From positions 434,001-498,000 of the forward strand of contig NZ_CP058560.1 of the NCBI RefSeq assembly GCF_018141185.1: 64,000 nt of DNA, read 5' to 3'. Under the pieces are notes generated by a model. The model worked only from the letters and a program-made list of their open reading frames with translations, ran no database searches and was not told the DNA's origin. This document shows positions 43,137 to 52,441 of this stretch, one piece after another (position 1 is the stretch's first letter; the number at the start of each line of letters is the position of its first letter). The translations under genes and the position numbers were made by a program. This stretch comes from Methanobacterium alkalithermotolerans. GTDB taxonomy: Archaea > Methanobacteriota > Methanobacteria > Methanobacteriales > Methanobacteriaceae.

Positions 43137-44294
43137 ATTAAAGCAATATCAGATGCCGGAAAAATAGTGATGACTATTTCTTATCCGGATGTAAGATTAA
43201 AAAAAGAATTAGAGAGCCTGGAGCGTAATGGTTACCAGGTTAATCTTATTATGTGGCAGCGGGGATGGCCCCTGCAGCTACCAGACACAGTTAAGGTTCG
43301 GGCCCTGAAACTGGATGCTCCTACCGGGGATTACCGTTCCATATTTTATTTTCCACTGTGGTGGGCTTATCTTTTCACCTGGCTAATTTTGATGGACTGG
43401 GATGTTATTCACTCTGTAAATCTGGACACTTACTTTTTTGGGGTTCTGGCATCTCGAATCAAGCAAAAAGCGGTGGTTTATGATATCTTTGATTTTTATG
43501 GAGATATGATGCCTGAGAGATTCCGGGGTCTGGTGGTAGCCATAGACAGGTTTTTAATCGGTATGGCGGATGCGGTGATTATTGCCGATGATTCCCGGAT
43601 AGAACAAATAGGAGGGGCCTTAAATGAAGAGATAATCACCATTAATAACGTGCCCACTGCTGATTTTAATAAAGAAGATCAGCATAATTCCCGGGATTAT
43701 TTTAAAATTTTTATAGGAGGTAAGATCATACCAGAGCGCTGCATCCACCTGGTACTAAAGGCAGTAGATAAGCTGGATGATGTGCAGCTTACCATAAGGG
43801 GTTACTGCGGGGATAAAAACTACAAAAAGCAGTTGCTGGAGAAGGCCCAGGGAAAGGATAATGTGGATTTGTATCTGGAGGGGGTTCCCTATCAGGATAT
43901 TGTGGATGAAACCCTGGATTCTGATTTGACCATAGCCCTTTATGACCCTCAAATCCCCAATAACCGTTATGCCAGTCCTAATAAATTATTTGAGGCTATG
44001 GCCTCCGGGATACCTATCATTGTTAATGAAGATACTTCCATGGCCCACATTGTAACCCAGGAAAACTGCGGTTTGGTGATACCCTACCAGAATCTAAAAT
44101 CTCTGGTAGATAGTATCCGGATTTTACAAAGTCAAAAAAAATTACACCACCTGCTGGGAGAAAACGGATCCCGGGCCTATAAAGACAAGTACAACTGGCC
44201 GGTTATGGAAAAACGACTTTTAGATATATATGATAGAATAATAAGCACCCGTTTAAGGGTCAGAGTAAGTAATGCACAGCTTATGAAGGCTTAG
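43137..44294 (+). CDS. Glycosyltransferase family 4, apparent ATT start
   Basis: A GT-B protein of about 385 residues. The N-terminus reads IVMTISYPDVRLKKELESLE, the linker FKIFIGGKIIPERCIHLVLK begins the donor domain, and the donor motif is YASPNKLFEAMASGIPIIVN near residue 280. GGGGGGAT lies four bases before ATT at 43137, the start chosen here. The ATG at 43116 is in frame but lacks a ribosome site and would place that site inside the coding sequence. It follows a strongly structured leader. It should act in the same glycan pathway as its neighbours and corresponds in position to the first glycosyltransferases of the 1-6.6 kb locus. Confidence 0.85.
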   Translation: MKAISDAGKIVMTISYPDVRLKKELESLERNGYQVNLIMWQRGWPLQLPDTVKVRALKLDAPTGDYRSIFYFPLWWAYLFTWLILMDWDVIHSVNLDTYFFGVLASRIKQKAVVYDIFDFYGDMMPERFRGLVVAIDRFLIGMADAVIIADDSRIEQIGGALNEEIITINNVPTADFNKEDQHNSRDYFKIFIGGKIIPERCIHLVLKAVDKLDDVQLTIRGYCGDKNYKKQLLEKAQGKDNVDLYLEGVPYQDIVDETLDSDLTIALYDPQIPNNRYASPNKLFEAMASGIPIIVNEDTSMAHIVTQENCGLVIPYQNLKSLVDSIRILQSQKKLHHLLGENGSRAYKDKYNWPVMEKRLLDIYDRIISTRLRVRVSNAQLMKA

Positions 44295-44322
44295 GTTTTT
44301 AGAATTTTATCGAGGTTTTAAT

Positions 44323-46728
44323 TTGGGTCTAAAAAATGTGATACGTGCTTATGAATGGGAAGTAGATAGCCTGTTGAAACTGGTGGTAGTGTTACTAACC
44401 ATCTATTTTTTTCTTTTGTTTTTAGATGAGGCCGGTCGCCCTCTGGAACTATTACAGGTAATGGTTTCCCTTATAATCATCCTTTTTATCCCGGGGACCC
44501 TCTTTTTACGGCTCCTTAAATGGGAGTACCGGGAGAGTAGTATGGAGGTACTGCTCTACACCCTGGGTATTAGTGTGGCTATAATACTCTTTCTGGGATT
44601 TATGCTGGATTTAGTACTGGGATTTATGGGAGTAATTAGAACCCTCACCCCTGGTTCTTTTAACACTACCCTGGTGATTTTAATCCTTATTATGAGTTAC
44701 CTGATTTATCGCCAGGGCCCCCGAAAGAATAACAGGATTAAAGTAGAATTACCCTCCCCGGATTTGGGATTTAATTTCAAAGCCCTGCAGGGGATTAATT
44801 CTATGGATATCCGAAATATGATATCTCCACCCTTGCTTTTGATTCTATTAGTGCCCTTTTTAGGTATCCTGAGTGCTCATCTAATGAATCTTTATGATTT
44901 GAACCTGTTAGCCATGGTTTTAATCATATTAATTGGAGTGGTTACTCTTTTAATAGGTTTTAAGAAATTTCCAGAGCGAATTTTTCCCCTGGCCATTTTT
45001 TTAATTGCTCTTTCTCTTTTATATCATAAGTCTTTAATAACCACCTATATTTGGGGTTGGGATGTTTCCTTTGAGTATTATATGGCCCAGGAAGTGGTTC
45101 GAAATGGTTACTGGGTGATGCAAACCCCTAATAACTATAATTCCATGTTGAGTGTGGTGATTCTGGGACCGGCTCTGTCATTTTTTACCGGCATGAATAT
45201 GGTCTGGGTGTTTAAGGTAGTATATCCCTTCCTTTTTGCTTTAATGCCGGTGAGTATGTATTTTATTTTTAAAAGGCAGCTGAATTCTACTATGGCCTGT
45301 TTATCTGTGTTTTTATTCATATTCATGTTCACCTTTTATACTGAGATGCTGGCCCTCTTACGGCAGACCATTGCTGAGTTATTTTTAGTACTATTAATCC
45401 TTTTGATGGTTAGTAGCGATCTTAAAAGGTCACGTAGATCTTTTCTGGCAGTTATATTTTCTTTGGGGATTGTGGTTTCCCATTATGGTTTATCCTATAT
45501 CTGGATGTTTGCCCTGATTTTTTGTGGAGTATTGCTGCTTCTAAATGCACCATTAGATAAAATAAACACTTTTATCATCCACTTACTACCCTTGAAATTA
45601 ACCCTGGAAGAAAAGATAAGTACTCCGGATTCGAGCTCCCGGCAAGAATACCTGGAAGAAGATCTAAAGCCGGTGGGAGTGATTAATTTTAAAAGGATAT
45701 CCCTTAAGGGTTTATGGAATAATGATTCCTCTCCCCGGACCATAAAGCTTATCCAGAAGTACCGGGAGGATAGGGTAGATAAGTTTTTCAGCTGGCCACT
45801 GGTCCTTTTATTTATAATATTTCTCATTACCTGGTATTTGTACACCGCCAGTTCTTCACCTCTTATCTCCATCATCAATGCCGTTAATGATATTTTCTCC
45901 AATATTCTATCTTTCATGGATCCTGATGCTTCCCAGGGATTAAGTCTGGTTTTGGTTCAGCAGAAATCGTTTCTAAGAGATATACATAAATATCTGTACC
46001 TGGTATCCCAGTTTTTAGTAGCCCTGGGAATCATGGCCCTGTTACTAAAGCAAAATGTGGGTAAGTTTAAAAAAGAATATAAAATATTTTCTTTAGCTGC
46101 TTTCTTTTTACTGGTGGCGGGAGTGGCAGTTCCCTTCTTATCCAGCCAGTTTAATACTTCCCGCCTGCTGCACATGGCCCTCATCTTCTTATCACCCTTT
46201 TTTATGGTAGGTGTTTTCTGGGGATTTAGTCTGCTTAAAAGTTTTTTTAAAAGAATACCCTTGAAAAAGGGGGTGTTGAGGTTTTCAGCAGTTTTTTTAC
46301 TGGTGATACTTTTAATGGATAGTGGATTAGTATACCAGTTTTTCCCCACAGAAGAAGGGATATCCATTGCCATGGACCCGGACTATGATTTCCCTAAATT
46401 TAACCAGCAGGAAGTTATAGCCTCAGACTGGGTAAAGAATAATTTTGGCCTGGAAGGTATCTATGCCGATAAGCATCGGGCCAGTGTACTGCGCAGTTTT
46501 CTGCCGGATTGTGAGGAGATACCCGTCTACAAGGACCTGATACAATCAGATTACTATGTTTTCATGGGTACCATGAATATACTTAAAAATGGAGTTTATT
46601 TATACCAGATGACCGGGGCCAATGTGATAAGTGAACTGGGCTATGTTAATCCAGAGGATATCCTGAAAAAAAGGCCTAAAATCTATGATAATGGAGGATC
46701 CTGGATTTATGGAGGTAAAGTGGAGTAG
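44323..46728 (+). CDS. Large polytopic membrane protein (DUF1616/DUF2206-like), glycan locus
   Basis: An 801-residue protein with about 15-18 hydrophobic helices. A cytoplasmic or external loop near residues 410-490 contains charged, less conserved sequence absent from its paralogue at 2175-4352. Conserved parts shared with the paralogue are FIPGTLFLRLLKWEYRESSM near residue 50, WGWDVSFEYYMAQEVVRNGY near residue 245, and the terminal YDNGGSWIYGG. TTG at 44323 has GAGGT six bases upstream. It may polymerise or transfer glycan units outside the membrane; this rests on gene context only. Confidence 0.8.
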   Translation: MGLKNVIRAYEWEVDSLLKLVVVLLTIYFFLLFLDEAGRPLELLQVMVSLIIILFIPGTLFLRLLKWEYRESSMEVLLYTLGISVAIILFLGFMLDLVLGFMGVIRTLTPGSFNTTLVILILIMSYLIYRQGPRKNNRIKVELPSPDLGFNFKALQGINSMDIRNMISPPLLLILLVPFLGILSAHLMNLYDLNLLAMVLIILIGVVTLLIGFKKFPERIFPLAIFLIALSLLYHKSLITTYIWGWDVSFEYYMAQEVVRNGYWVMQTPNNYNSMLSVVILGPALSFFTGMNMVWVFKVVYPFLFALMPVSMYFIFKRQLNSTMACLSVFLFIFMFTFYTEMLALLRQTIAELFLVLLILLMVSSDLKRSRRSFLAVIFSLGIVVSHYGLSYIWMFALIFCGVLLLLNAPLDKINTFIIHLLPLKLTLEEKISTPDSSSRQEYLEEDLKPVGVINFKRISLKGLWNNDSSPRTIKLIQKYREDRVDKFFSWPLVLLFIIFLITWYLYTASSSPLISIINAVNDIFSNILSFMDPDASQGLSLVLVQQKSFLRDIHKYLYLVSQFLVALGIMALLLKQNVGKFKKEYKIFSLAAFFLLVAGVAVPFLSSQFNTSRLLHMALIFLSPFFMVGVFWGFSLLKSFFKRIPLKKGVLRFSAVFLLVILLMDSGLVYQFFPTEEGISIAMDPDYDFPKFNQQEVIASDWVKNNFGLEGIYADKHRASVLRSFLPDCEEIPVYKDLIQSDYYVFMGTMNILKNGVYLYQMTGANVISELGYVNPEDILKKRPKIYDNGGSWIYGGKVE

Positions 46729-46804
46729 ATTATATCCTGATTTTTTTAACCAGGCGACGGTTTAAATTCATTAAAATAATTAAGTTAATAAGGAGGGTGT
46801 TTAA

Positions 46805-47947
46805 ATGGATATAGGTATTATCAGCAGTTCTATTGAGGAAAAAAGCGGAGGTATTGGGGTTTACACTGAGCAGTTAATAAAAAACCTCAACCAGATAGAT
46901 CAGGATAACCGGTACCATCTTATCCATTCAGAATATTCTCCCCGGGATGTTTATCAGTATAATTCAGAAATCATAATTCCCCGCAACCGTTTTTTGAATA
47001 ATAAGCCGGGTGCTTATATGTTCTGGAGGTATTATACTCTGAGCCGTGATTTAAAAAAACATGTTCTGGATGTGGTCCACGACCCTTATGAACTGGGTCC
47101 TTTATCCTTTTCCCAGCCCATGGCCAAGGTGATCACCATTCATGATTTGACCCCACTGCTTTTTCCCCGGATGTTTAAAAGAGGGGATGTGCTGCTCCAT
47201 CAATTGTTACTGGGGCGCACCATTAAGAACGTGGATCGAATCATAACTGTATCAGAGTACTCCAAACAGGATCTTATAAACCATCTGCAGGCCCCTGAAA
47301 AGAAAATCAAAGTGATACACAATGGCAAAGATGATATATTCCAGGAAGCCTCTTTAGAGGCCCGGGAGCATATTTGCCATAGTTATAGCCTATCTTCCCC
47401 ATTCATTTTGAGTGTAGGGGGCCTGCATCCTATTAAAAATATCCCTGGACTTTTAAAATCATATGCCCTGCTGCGTGGTGAGGGTTACCACTTACCCCTG
47501 GTACTGGTGGGTAAAAAAGTTGACTCCTGGCATCCGATATTTCATACCCTCCAGGATTTAGGACTAGAAAAAGAGGTTATATTCACCGGACACATCAGCC
47601 AAAAAGACCTGGCCCATCTCTATTCAGCAGCAGAACTTTTTGTGTATCCCTGTCTCTATGCCGGTTTTGGATTACCACCCCTGGAGGCCATGGCCTGCGG
47701 AACTCCAGTAATAAGTTCTAATAATAGTTCAATTCCAGAGGTGGTAGGTGATGCAGGAATAATGGTGGATCCGGAGAATCATCAGGAATTAGCCCATCAG
47801 ATGTCCCTGGTTTTAAGTGATGATACACTCCAGAAAAAAATGATTAAAAAAGGTAAAAAACAGGCTGATTTATTTAGCTGGAAGACTGCTGCCCAGAAGA
47901 CCCTGGAAGTATATAACCAGGCCCAGGAAATGCATGGTACTATTTAG
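46805..47947 (+). CDS. Glycosyltransferase family 4
   Basis: A 380-residue GT-B enzyme of the mannosyl/rhamnosyl group. Visible motifs are EKSGGIGVYTEQLIKNL at the acceptor side, TIHDLTPLLFPRMF, HPIKNIPGLLKSYALL at the start of the donor domain, and CLYAGFGLPPLEAMACGTPV near residues 280-300. AAGGAGGGTG gives a firm start. It is the positional paralogue of 4363-5439 and ends the rightward half of the second glycan locus; 47948-48129 is a T-rich convergent gap. Confidence 0.9.
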   Translation: MDIGIISSSIEEKSGGIGVYTEQLIKNLNQIDQDNRYHLIHSEYSPRDVYQYNSEIIIPRNRFLNNKPGAYMFWRYYTLSRDLKKHVLDVVHDPYELGPLSFSQPMAKVITIHDLTPLLFPRMFKRGDVLLHQLLLGRTIKNVDRIITVSEYSKQDLINHLQAPEKKIKVIHNGKDDIFQEASLEAREHICHSYSLSSPFILSVGGLHPIKNIPGLLKSYALLRGEGYHLPLVLVGKKVDSWHPIFHTLQDLGLEKEVIFTGHISQKDLAHLYSAAELFVYPCLYAGFGLPPLEAMACGTPVISSNNSSIPEVVGDAGIMVDPENHQELAHQMSLVLSDDTLQKKMIKKGKKQADLFSWKTAAQKTLEVYNQAQEMHGTI

Positions 47948-48129
47948 TAAAAAAAAAACCTATAAAATGATTTCCAGAATATAAACCCTAAGAAAAGAAT
48001 ATACCATATAAAAATTCAAAAAAAACCTGATAAAAAAGAATAATCACCATAAAACCTCATATAAATTATTTTTTTTTAAAAAAAATAAAATTTAAGGTAA
48101 TTTTTTTAAATAAAAGTTTTTAAAAACCC

Positions 48130-49116
48130 TTAAAATTTCAATCCAGCATAGTAGCCCCTGATGGCAGCCCAGGAAAAACCCCACTCTCCCCTCAAGAAGA
48201 AGGTTAAAACGTCTTTTAAGAGTCTGAAAAAAACCAGGTTGCTAAATAGAACAATTTTAGAGGGGTTTAAATGTTTTTTCATGATTAAGAAGCGGTTGCG
48301 GTAAAAATAGTAGAGTGATAGCTGGCTTAGTCTACCGGAAAATCCCTCTTTATGGTATATCTTAGATAGTGGCTGGTAAATTATCTGGTACCCCTGTTGG
48401 TGTGCTCTTAAGCAAAAATCTGTTTCTTCTAGTATTAAGAAAAAATTTGAATCCAGGAGCCCTATTTCCTGGAAAACTTCTGCTTTTATAAGTAGACAGG
48501 CCCCCAGGAGGGCATCTACTTCCTGGACTTCATCGAATTGTCCCTGGTCCAGTTCACCGATACCCTGGTTCTGGGCAATTACCCAGGGCCAGATCATCTT
48601 AACCCCAGCGGAATTGATGTACTCTTTTTCAGGAAAGTAACAGGTTTTAGGACCTACCACTCCTACATCTCCAGAGACCGTCTCCACCAGAGGTGTTAGA
48701 AAATCAGCTTCCACCACCGTGTCATTATTTAGTAAGAGCAGGTAGTCAGGTTTTAAAAATTTCAGGGCATACTTGATTCCCAGGTTATTACCTCCCGCAA
48801 AACCCCAGTTTTTCCGGGCCCTTATCAAAGTTATTTGATGTTTAGGAGGGTTTTCAACAGGAGTGTCCATTAAAATATTAATTTGTGCCACTTCATGGAC
48901 CTGGAAATCATCTCCGGCATCACTAAAACCTTCACCATCTGATATTAAATTTAAATATTCTCTTATTTTAACAACAGAATCATCAGAAGAATCATTATCC
49001 ACAATTACAATGTCGTAGTTAGGATAATCTATTTCCCAGATAGAATCCAGGCATTCCAGGGTATCCCTCCATCCATTCCAGTTAACCATCACAATAGAAA
49101 CTCTAGGATCATTCAT
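48130..49116 (-). CDS. Glycosyltransferase family 2 (rhamnosyltransferase-like)
   Basis: A protein of about 328 residues with GT-A fold motifs: VSIVMVNWNGWRDTLECLDS at the start, IVIVDNDSSDDSV, the DxD-like LLLNNDTVV near residue 130, and ILEETDFCLRAHQQGYQIIY near residues 230-250. An insert near residues 65-90 (ISDGEGFSDAGDDFQVHEVA) is unusual for the family. The start at 49116 (MNDPRVSIV) follows GGGGGGGAT by four bases; upstream ATGs overlap the ribosome site. It probably adds rhamnose-like sugars to the glycan whose other enzymes surround it. Confidence 0.88.
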   Translation of the reverse strand: MNDPRVSIVMVNWNGWRDTLECLDSIWEIDYPNYDIVIVDNDSSDDSVVKIREYLNLISDGEGFSDAGDDFQVHEVAQINILMDTPVENPPKHQITLIRARKNWGFAGGNNLGIKYALKFLKPDYLLLLNNDTVVEADFLTPLVETVSGDVGVVGPKTCYFPEKEYINSAGVKMIWPWVIAQNQGIGELDQGQFDEVQEVDALLGACLLIKAEVFQEIGLLDSNFFLILEETDFCLRAHQQGYQIIYQPLSKIYHKEGFSGRLSQLSLYYFYRNRFLIMKKHLNPSKIVLFSNLVFFRLLKDVLTFFLRGEWGFSWAAIRGYYAGLKF

Positions 49117-49299
49117 ATTCATCCCCCCCATTTAAAGACGAAAAGCTTATATTAGACCTTTATCATAAATGAATGGTGATAGGCCCTAACATGTCCCCCC
49201 CAAAGGACTTATAAAATAGGGCCCTATCACTTTATATAAAAAACATCCATAAAACCCGGTTTAGGGTTTAAATTACTATTTTTAAATCTTTCATAGATT

Positions 49300-50517
49300 T
49301 CAATTTAATACCCTCTGAATAATATTTATAATATCACCCATCTCATCCAGGGACAGAGTAGGGTATAGTGGCAGGCATAGTATGGTACTGGAGATTTGCC
49401 GGGCACACTCTAAATCATTTTTATGGAATAAAGGCACGGTTTTATTTTGGAAGTATTCATAATCCACCGTCAGGGGATAGAAATACTTACGGCTATGGTA
49501 GCCCTGATTATTCAGAGTATTAAAGACCAGATTTCTGGTTTTTTCATCCTCAAAGCATAGAGGCATATAAGCATGGTTGTAGCTAGATGCAGTTATTTTC
49601 TGGAACTTTAAATCCAGATCTTCCAGATTCTGCTTATAGCACTCATAGAGGATTTTACGTATTTTCAGATTTTGGTCTATATGATTCAGGTTGCATAGTC
49701 CCATACTGGCCTGGAATTCATTCATCTTGGCATTTATTCCTGGTAAAATAACCTCCTCTTCTGAGGCAATACCATGGTTACGAAGCAATCTTATCTTATC
49801 AGATAGTAATTTATCCCCTGGCACCAAACCCCCACCTTCAATGGTATGGAAGGCCTTGGTGGCATGGAAACTCAAAGTAGAAATATCACCATATTCTAAA
49901 AGAGGTTTTCCCTTATATTCCACCTTAAAAGCATGTGCTCCATCATAGATTAAAAAAAGGTCATTTTCATAGGCGATTTTCTGGAGTTTATCCACATCAC
50001 AGGGATTGCCAAAGGTATGCACTGCCAATATGGCTGAGGTGTCTGAGGTAATATTCTCTTCCACCTCCCCTGGATCCAGATTAAAGGTTTCTGGGTCAAT
50101 ATCAGCAAAAACTGGCTGTAAACCTTCCCAGATTAAGGTATTGGTGGTGGCAGCAAAGGTAAAAGGAGTGGTTATAACACGTCCCTTGATATCCAGGGCC
50201 TTAAAAGCAATTTGTAAGGCAGAACTTCCATTGGATACTGCTAAAAAATTATCCAAACCCAGATAATCCATCATCCTCTTTTCCAGTAATTGCACCAGCT
50301 GCCCATCATTGGTAAGCCAGTTATTCTCCCAGATATTAAAAAGGTAGTGCAGGTATTCCTCCAGATTGGGTAAATCTGACCGGGTGACAAAAACCTCATT
50401 TGATGGTGAATTAAAACCGGTGCGGTTATAAATTATATTCTCCAGTGAACCGGTGTCTGTATCGTTATCCAGGCTGATACTGTCCAGCTGGTATTGAAAT
50501 GAATCTAAATCAAACAA
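49300..50517 (-). CDS. DegT/DnrJ/EryC1 sugar aminotransferase
   Basis: A 405-residue PLP enzyme. Motifs are SNGSSALQIAFKALDIKGRV near residue 95, IYDGAHAF for the PLP-binding Asp, and SFHATKAFHTIEGGGLV, where the Lys forms the Schiff base. It transfers an amino group to a nucleotide-linked keto-sugar (the VioA/FdtB type of activity), giving an amino-sugar donor for the glycan. An extra N-terminal 60 residues precede the usual start of the family. TTG at 50517 is six bases from GGGGGAAT; ATT one codon upstream is nearer the usual spacing. Confidence 0.88.
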   Translation of the reverse strand: MFDLDSFQYQLDSISLDNDTDTGSLENIIYNRTGFNSPSNEVFVTRSDLPNLEEYLHYLFNIWENNWLTNDGQLVQLLEKRMMDYLGLDNFLAVSNGSSALQIAFKALDIKGRVITTPFTFAATTNTLIWEGLQPVFADIDPETFNLDPGEVEENITSDTSAILAVHTFGNPCDVDKLQKIAYENDLFLIYDGAHAFKVEYKGKPLLEYGDISTLSFHATKAFHTIEGGGLVPGDKLLSDKIRLLRNHGIASEEEVILPGINAKMNEFQASMGLCNLNHIDQNLKIRKILYECYKQNLEDLDLKFQKITASSYNHAYMPLCFEDEKTRNLVFNTLNNQGYHSRKYFYPLTVDYEYFQNKTVPLFHKNDLECARQISSTILCLPLYPTLSLDEMGDIINIIQRVLN

Positions 50518-50555
50518 AATAACATTCCCCCTTAAAAAAATAAAAAAAGATAGGT

Positions 50556-51137
50556 TTAACTATCTTTTTTAAGAGGGTGTTTTACCCTGGTCGGTTCTTT
50601 CTTATCAGGCAGGTTTTGCCCTTTAGATTCAGTTACTTGTGGATTAGGTGTTGTTTTTACTGATTTAATTGTAGGGGATGTCTGGGTCCCTACAATTTTA
50701 ACATAATCAGATTCTGTCACACAGTGACCACACCAATTTACAGGTGAAGGCAAACCGGGATAGACTTTATAGATTAAATAAGCCACTGTGGATTCGGAGT
50801 TTAACTCACTAAGGTCCTGGGTACGGAAGTGGCACACTAGGTCCATATAACCATCACCATTGACATCCTCGAAGTGACAGCTTACAGGTGAGGCACCAGC
50901 AAAAAGGATGGTACTCTGCATAATCCAGTTTACATCAAAACCTTCTGGATTGTCATAGGTGGGTGGCCCCCCAAAAATAGCCACCGGAACCACACCTTGA
51001 TTATTAAGGTTGATGGCATTGGGATCGCTCCCGGGTTTAATATCTATTCCACATGCTACAGCCGACGAGGCTAAAAACAAAATTAAAAATATGGTCAGAA
51101 TGCTGACCACGCCTACTTTCTTAAATTTAGTCACCAT
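50556..51137 (-). CDS. Secreted protein with IDIKPGSDPNAINL-type domain
   Basis: A 193-residue protein with a signal peptide (VSILTIFLILFLASSAVA, then Cys-Gly) followed by IDIKPGSDPNAINLNNQGVV and CHFEDVNGDGYMDLVCHFRT, a calcium-binding-like loop. This is a common extracellular beta domain found in archaeal and bacterial surface proteins. Cysteines at the mature start and in SCHFED, LVCHF, NWCGHC could form disulfides or a lipid anchor. The C-terminus is a Pro/Lys/Thr-rich tail. It lies among glycan genes, so it may be a glycosylated surface protein. ATG and GTG starts both adjoin GGGGGGAT. Confidence 0.8.
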   Translation of the reverse strand: MVTKFKKVGVVSILTIFLILFLASSAVACGIDIKPGSDPNAINLNNQGVVPVAIFGGPPTYDNPEGFDVNWIMQSTILFAGASPVSCHFEDVNGDGYMDLVCHFRTQDLSELNSESTVAYLIYKVYPGLPSPVNWCGHCVTESDYVKIVGTQTSPTIKSVKTTPNPQVTESKGQNLPDKKEPTRVKHPLKKDS

Positions 51138-51196
51138 ATCCCCCCCATAGGAATTACATCAATAGATGCACGTGATAAATAATTAATTCCTCTAAA

Positions 51197-51294
51197 AAGA
51201 CTCCTGAAAAGTGATCAATCCATATTATAAAAATAATAAAGGCAGAGTAATAATCATCAAAAGGGATTGATCATTTTTATTTTTTTAGAGTCTT
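51197..51294. repeat. Long inverted repeat upstream of the secreted-protein gene
   Basis: AAGACTC at 51197-51203 pairs with GAGTCTT at 51288-51294, and TGATCAATCC at 51212-51221 pairs with GGATTGATCA at 51264-51273, a perfect ten-base match. It lies 60-160 bases upstream of the minus-strand secreted-protein gene and may fold in its leader or end the gene behind it. Confidence 0.5.
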
Positions 51295-51298
51295 ACAA

Positions 51299-51322
51299 TT
51301 TTTTTAGTTCTGACTAAAAAAA
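51299..51322. promoter_or_regulatory. Perfect dyad, possible operator or terminator
   Basis: TTTTTTTAGT at 51299-51308 and ACTAAAAAAA at 51313-51322 form a perfect ten-base inverted repeat with a four-base loop. It may be a factor-independent stop for the leftward ATP-grasp operon or an operator. A TATA-like ATATATAAA follows at about 51350. No gene is seen in 51138-51445. Confidence 0.4.
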
Positions 51323-51445
51323 TTAATTGCTTCAATTTTTGTGTACAATTATATATAAAAACCCCTATATATTATTTTATATCAAGGGGAAATCGATAAT
51401 TTTATAAATACCTGGAGGAGTATCTGAAATATCCAGAAAAAGATA

Positions 51446-52441
51446 TTAATTACCACCTAAATGGTTTTTTTGGTTTTCTAAATAGCGATTGAGTTTCATC
51501 TCTTCTATCTGATTATAACTTACCGTTAATTCACTCCAGTACCTTAAAATGGCCATTTCTTTAATATTGAAGACTATATTTTCTCCCTGCAGGTAGTCAC
51601 ATACCATTAAAGGTTCATTAAATCCAGCCAGAGCCCGGCTGGCGGTGGTCCCGGAACATCGTGCATTAAATTCAAAAATGTAAGGAACACCGTCTTTTAA
51701 TCTTAACTGTACATTGCATGGTCCCCAGGGATTTAAAACTTGAATAACCTCCTGGAGATAGTCCTGGATTTTCTCATCCTGCACCACAAAGGCCTTGTAG
51801 GTATCACCGCATCTTAACTGGCGGGTCATGATTATGGCCCCTATAAAATCATCCAGAAATAGGGTGCCGCAGGTGTACTCTTTACCAGTTGAATATTCCT
51901 GTACTACGTAGTTTTGAGCTTGGGGGATTTTTTTAAATTCTTCCAGAGTGGCCGGGTCTTTTATGACTTTTTTACCTACAGAACGGGCCCCTCCCTGACA
52001 GGGTTTTACCACCACTGGAAAGTCCAGCTGATCATCATAGTCCTGGACCTTATAGGTTTCCAGGGCAGGGAAACCATTTTTTTCCAGAAATTCATAGGTT
52101 AAGAGCTTATCATCAGCAATATCAACCACCGAAGGGCTACTTACCACCACCTGGGTACCGGTTTTTTTCTCCAGCCAGGATTTACTCCCGGCCAGGTAAG
52201 GCAGTTCCGCATCCAGTCCTGGGAACAATACTTCCACCTTTTCCTGGTCACATACCTTCTCCAAAAAGGGTAAAAATTTATCTGTATTAGCATAATAGCC
52301 CTGATAAGCACTTGAAACCCCATATAGTCCTGTGGCCAGTAAGTCACCATCTATACCTACCATTTCATGGGAAGTGGGCTGGAGGGCCTTTAATATGCTT
52401 TGACCCACCCCTCCCCCTACTCCAGTTACTGCTACTTTCAT
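51446..52441 (-). CDS. ATP-grasp enzyme (CarB/PylC-like)
   Basis: A 331-residue protein. The first 100 residues form a Rossmann-like pre-ATP-grasp domain (VAVTGVGGGVGQSILKALQ). The ATP-grasp part has DFPVVVKPCQGGARSVGKKV for the ATP-binding lysine, NYVVQEYSTGKEYTCGTLFL, and the metal-binding IFEFNARCSGTTAS near residues 265-280. The group couples ATP to formation of an amide or similar bond between a carboxylate and an amine, which could decorate a sugar or lipid here; substrate unknown. It overlaps the phosphoesterase gene by four bases (ATGA), so the two are co-translated. GGAGGAT precedes the ATG. Confidence 0.85.
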   Translation of the reverse strand: MKVAVTGVGGGVGQSILKALQPTSHEMVGIDGDLLATGLYGVSSAYQGYYANTDKFLPFLEKVCDQEKVEVLFPGLDAELPYLAGSKSWLEKKTGTQVVVSSPSVVDIADDKLLTYEFLEKNGFPALETYKVQDYDDQLDFPVVVKPCQGGARSVGKKVIKDPATLEEFKKIPQAQNYVVQEYSTGKEYTCGTLFLDDFIGAIIMTRQLRCGDTYKAFVVQDEKIQDYLQEVIQVLNPWGPCNVQLRLKDGVPYIFEFNARCSGTTASRALAGFNEPLMVCDYLQGENIVFNIKEMAILRYWSELTVSYNQIEEMKLNRYLENQKNHLGGN

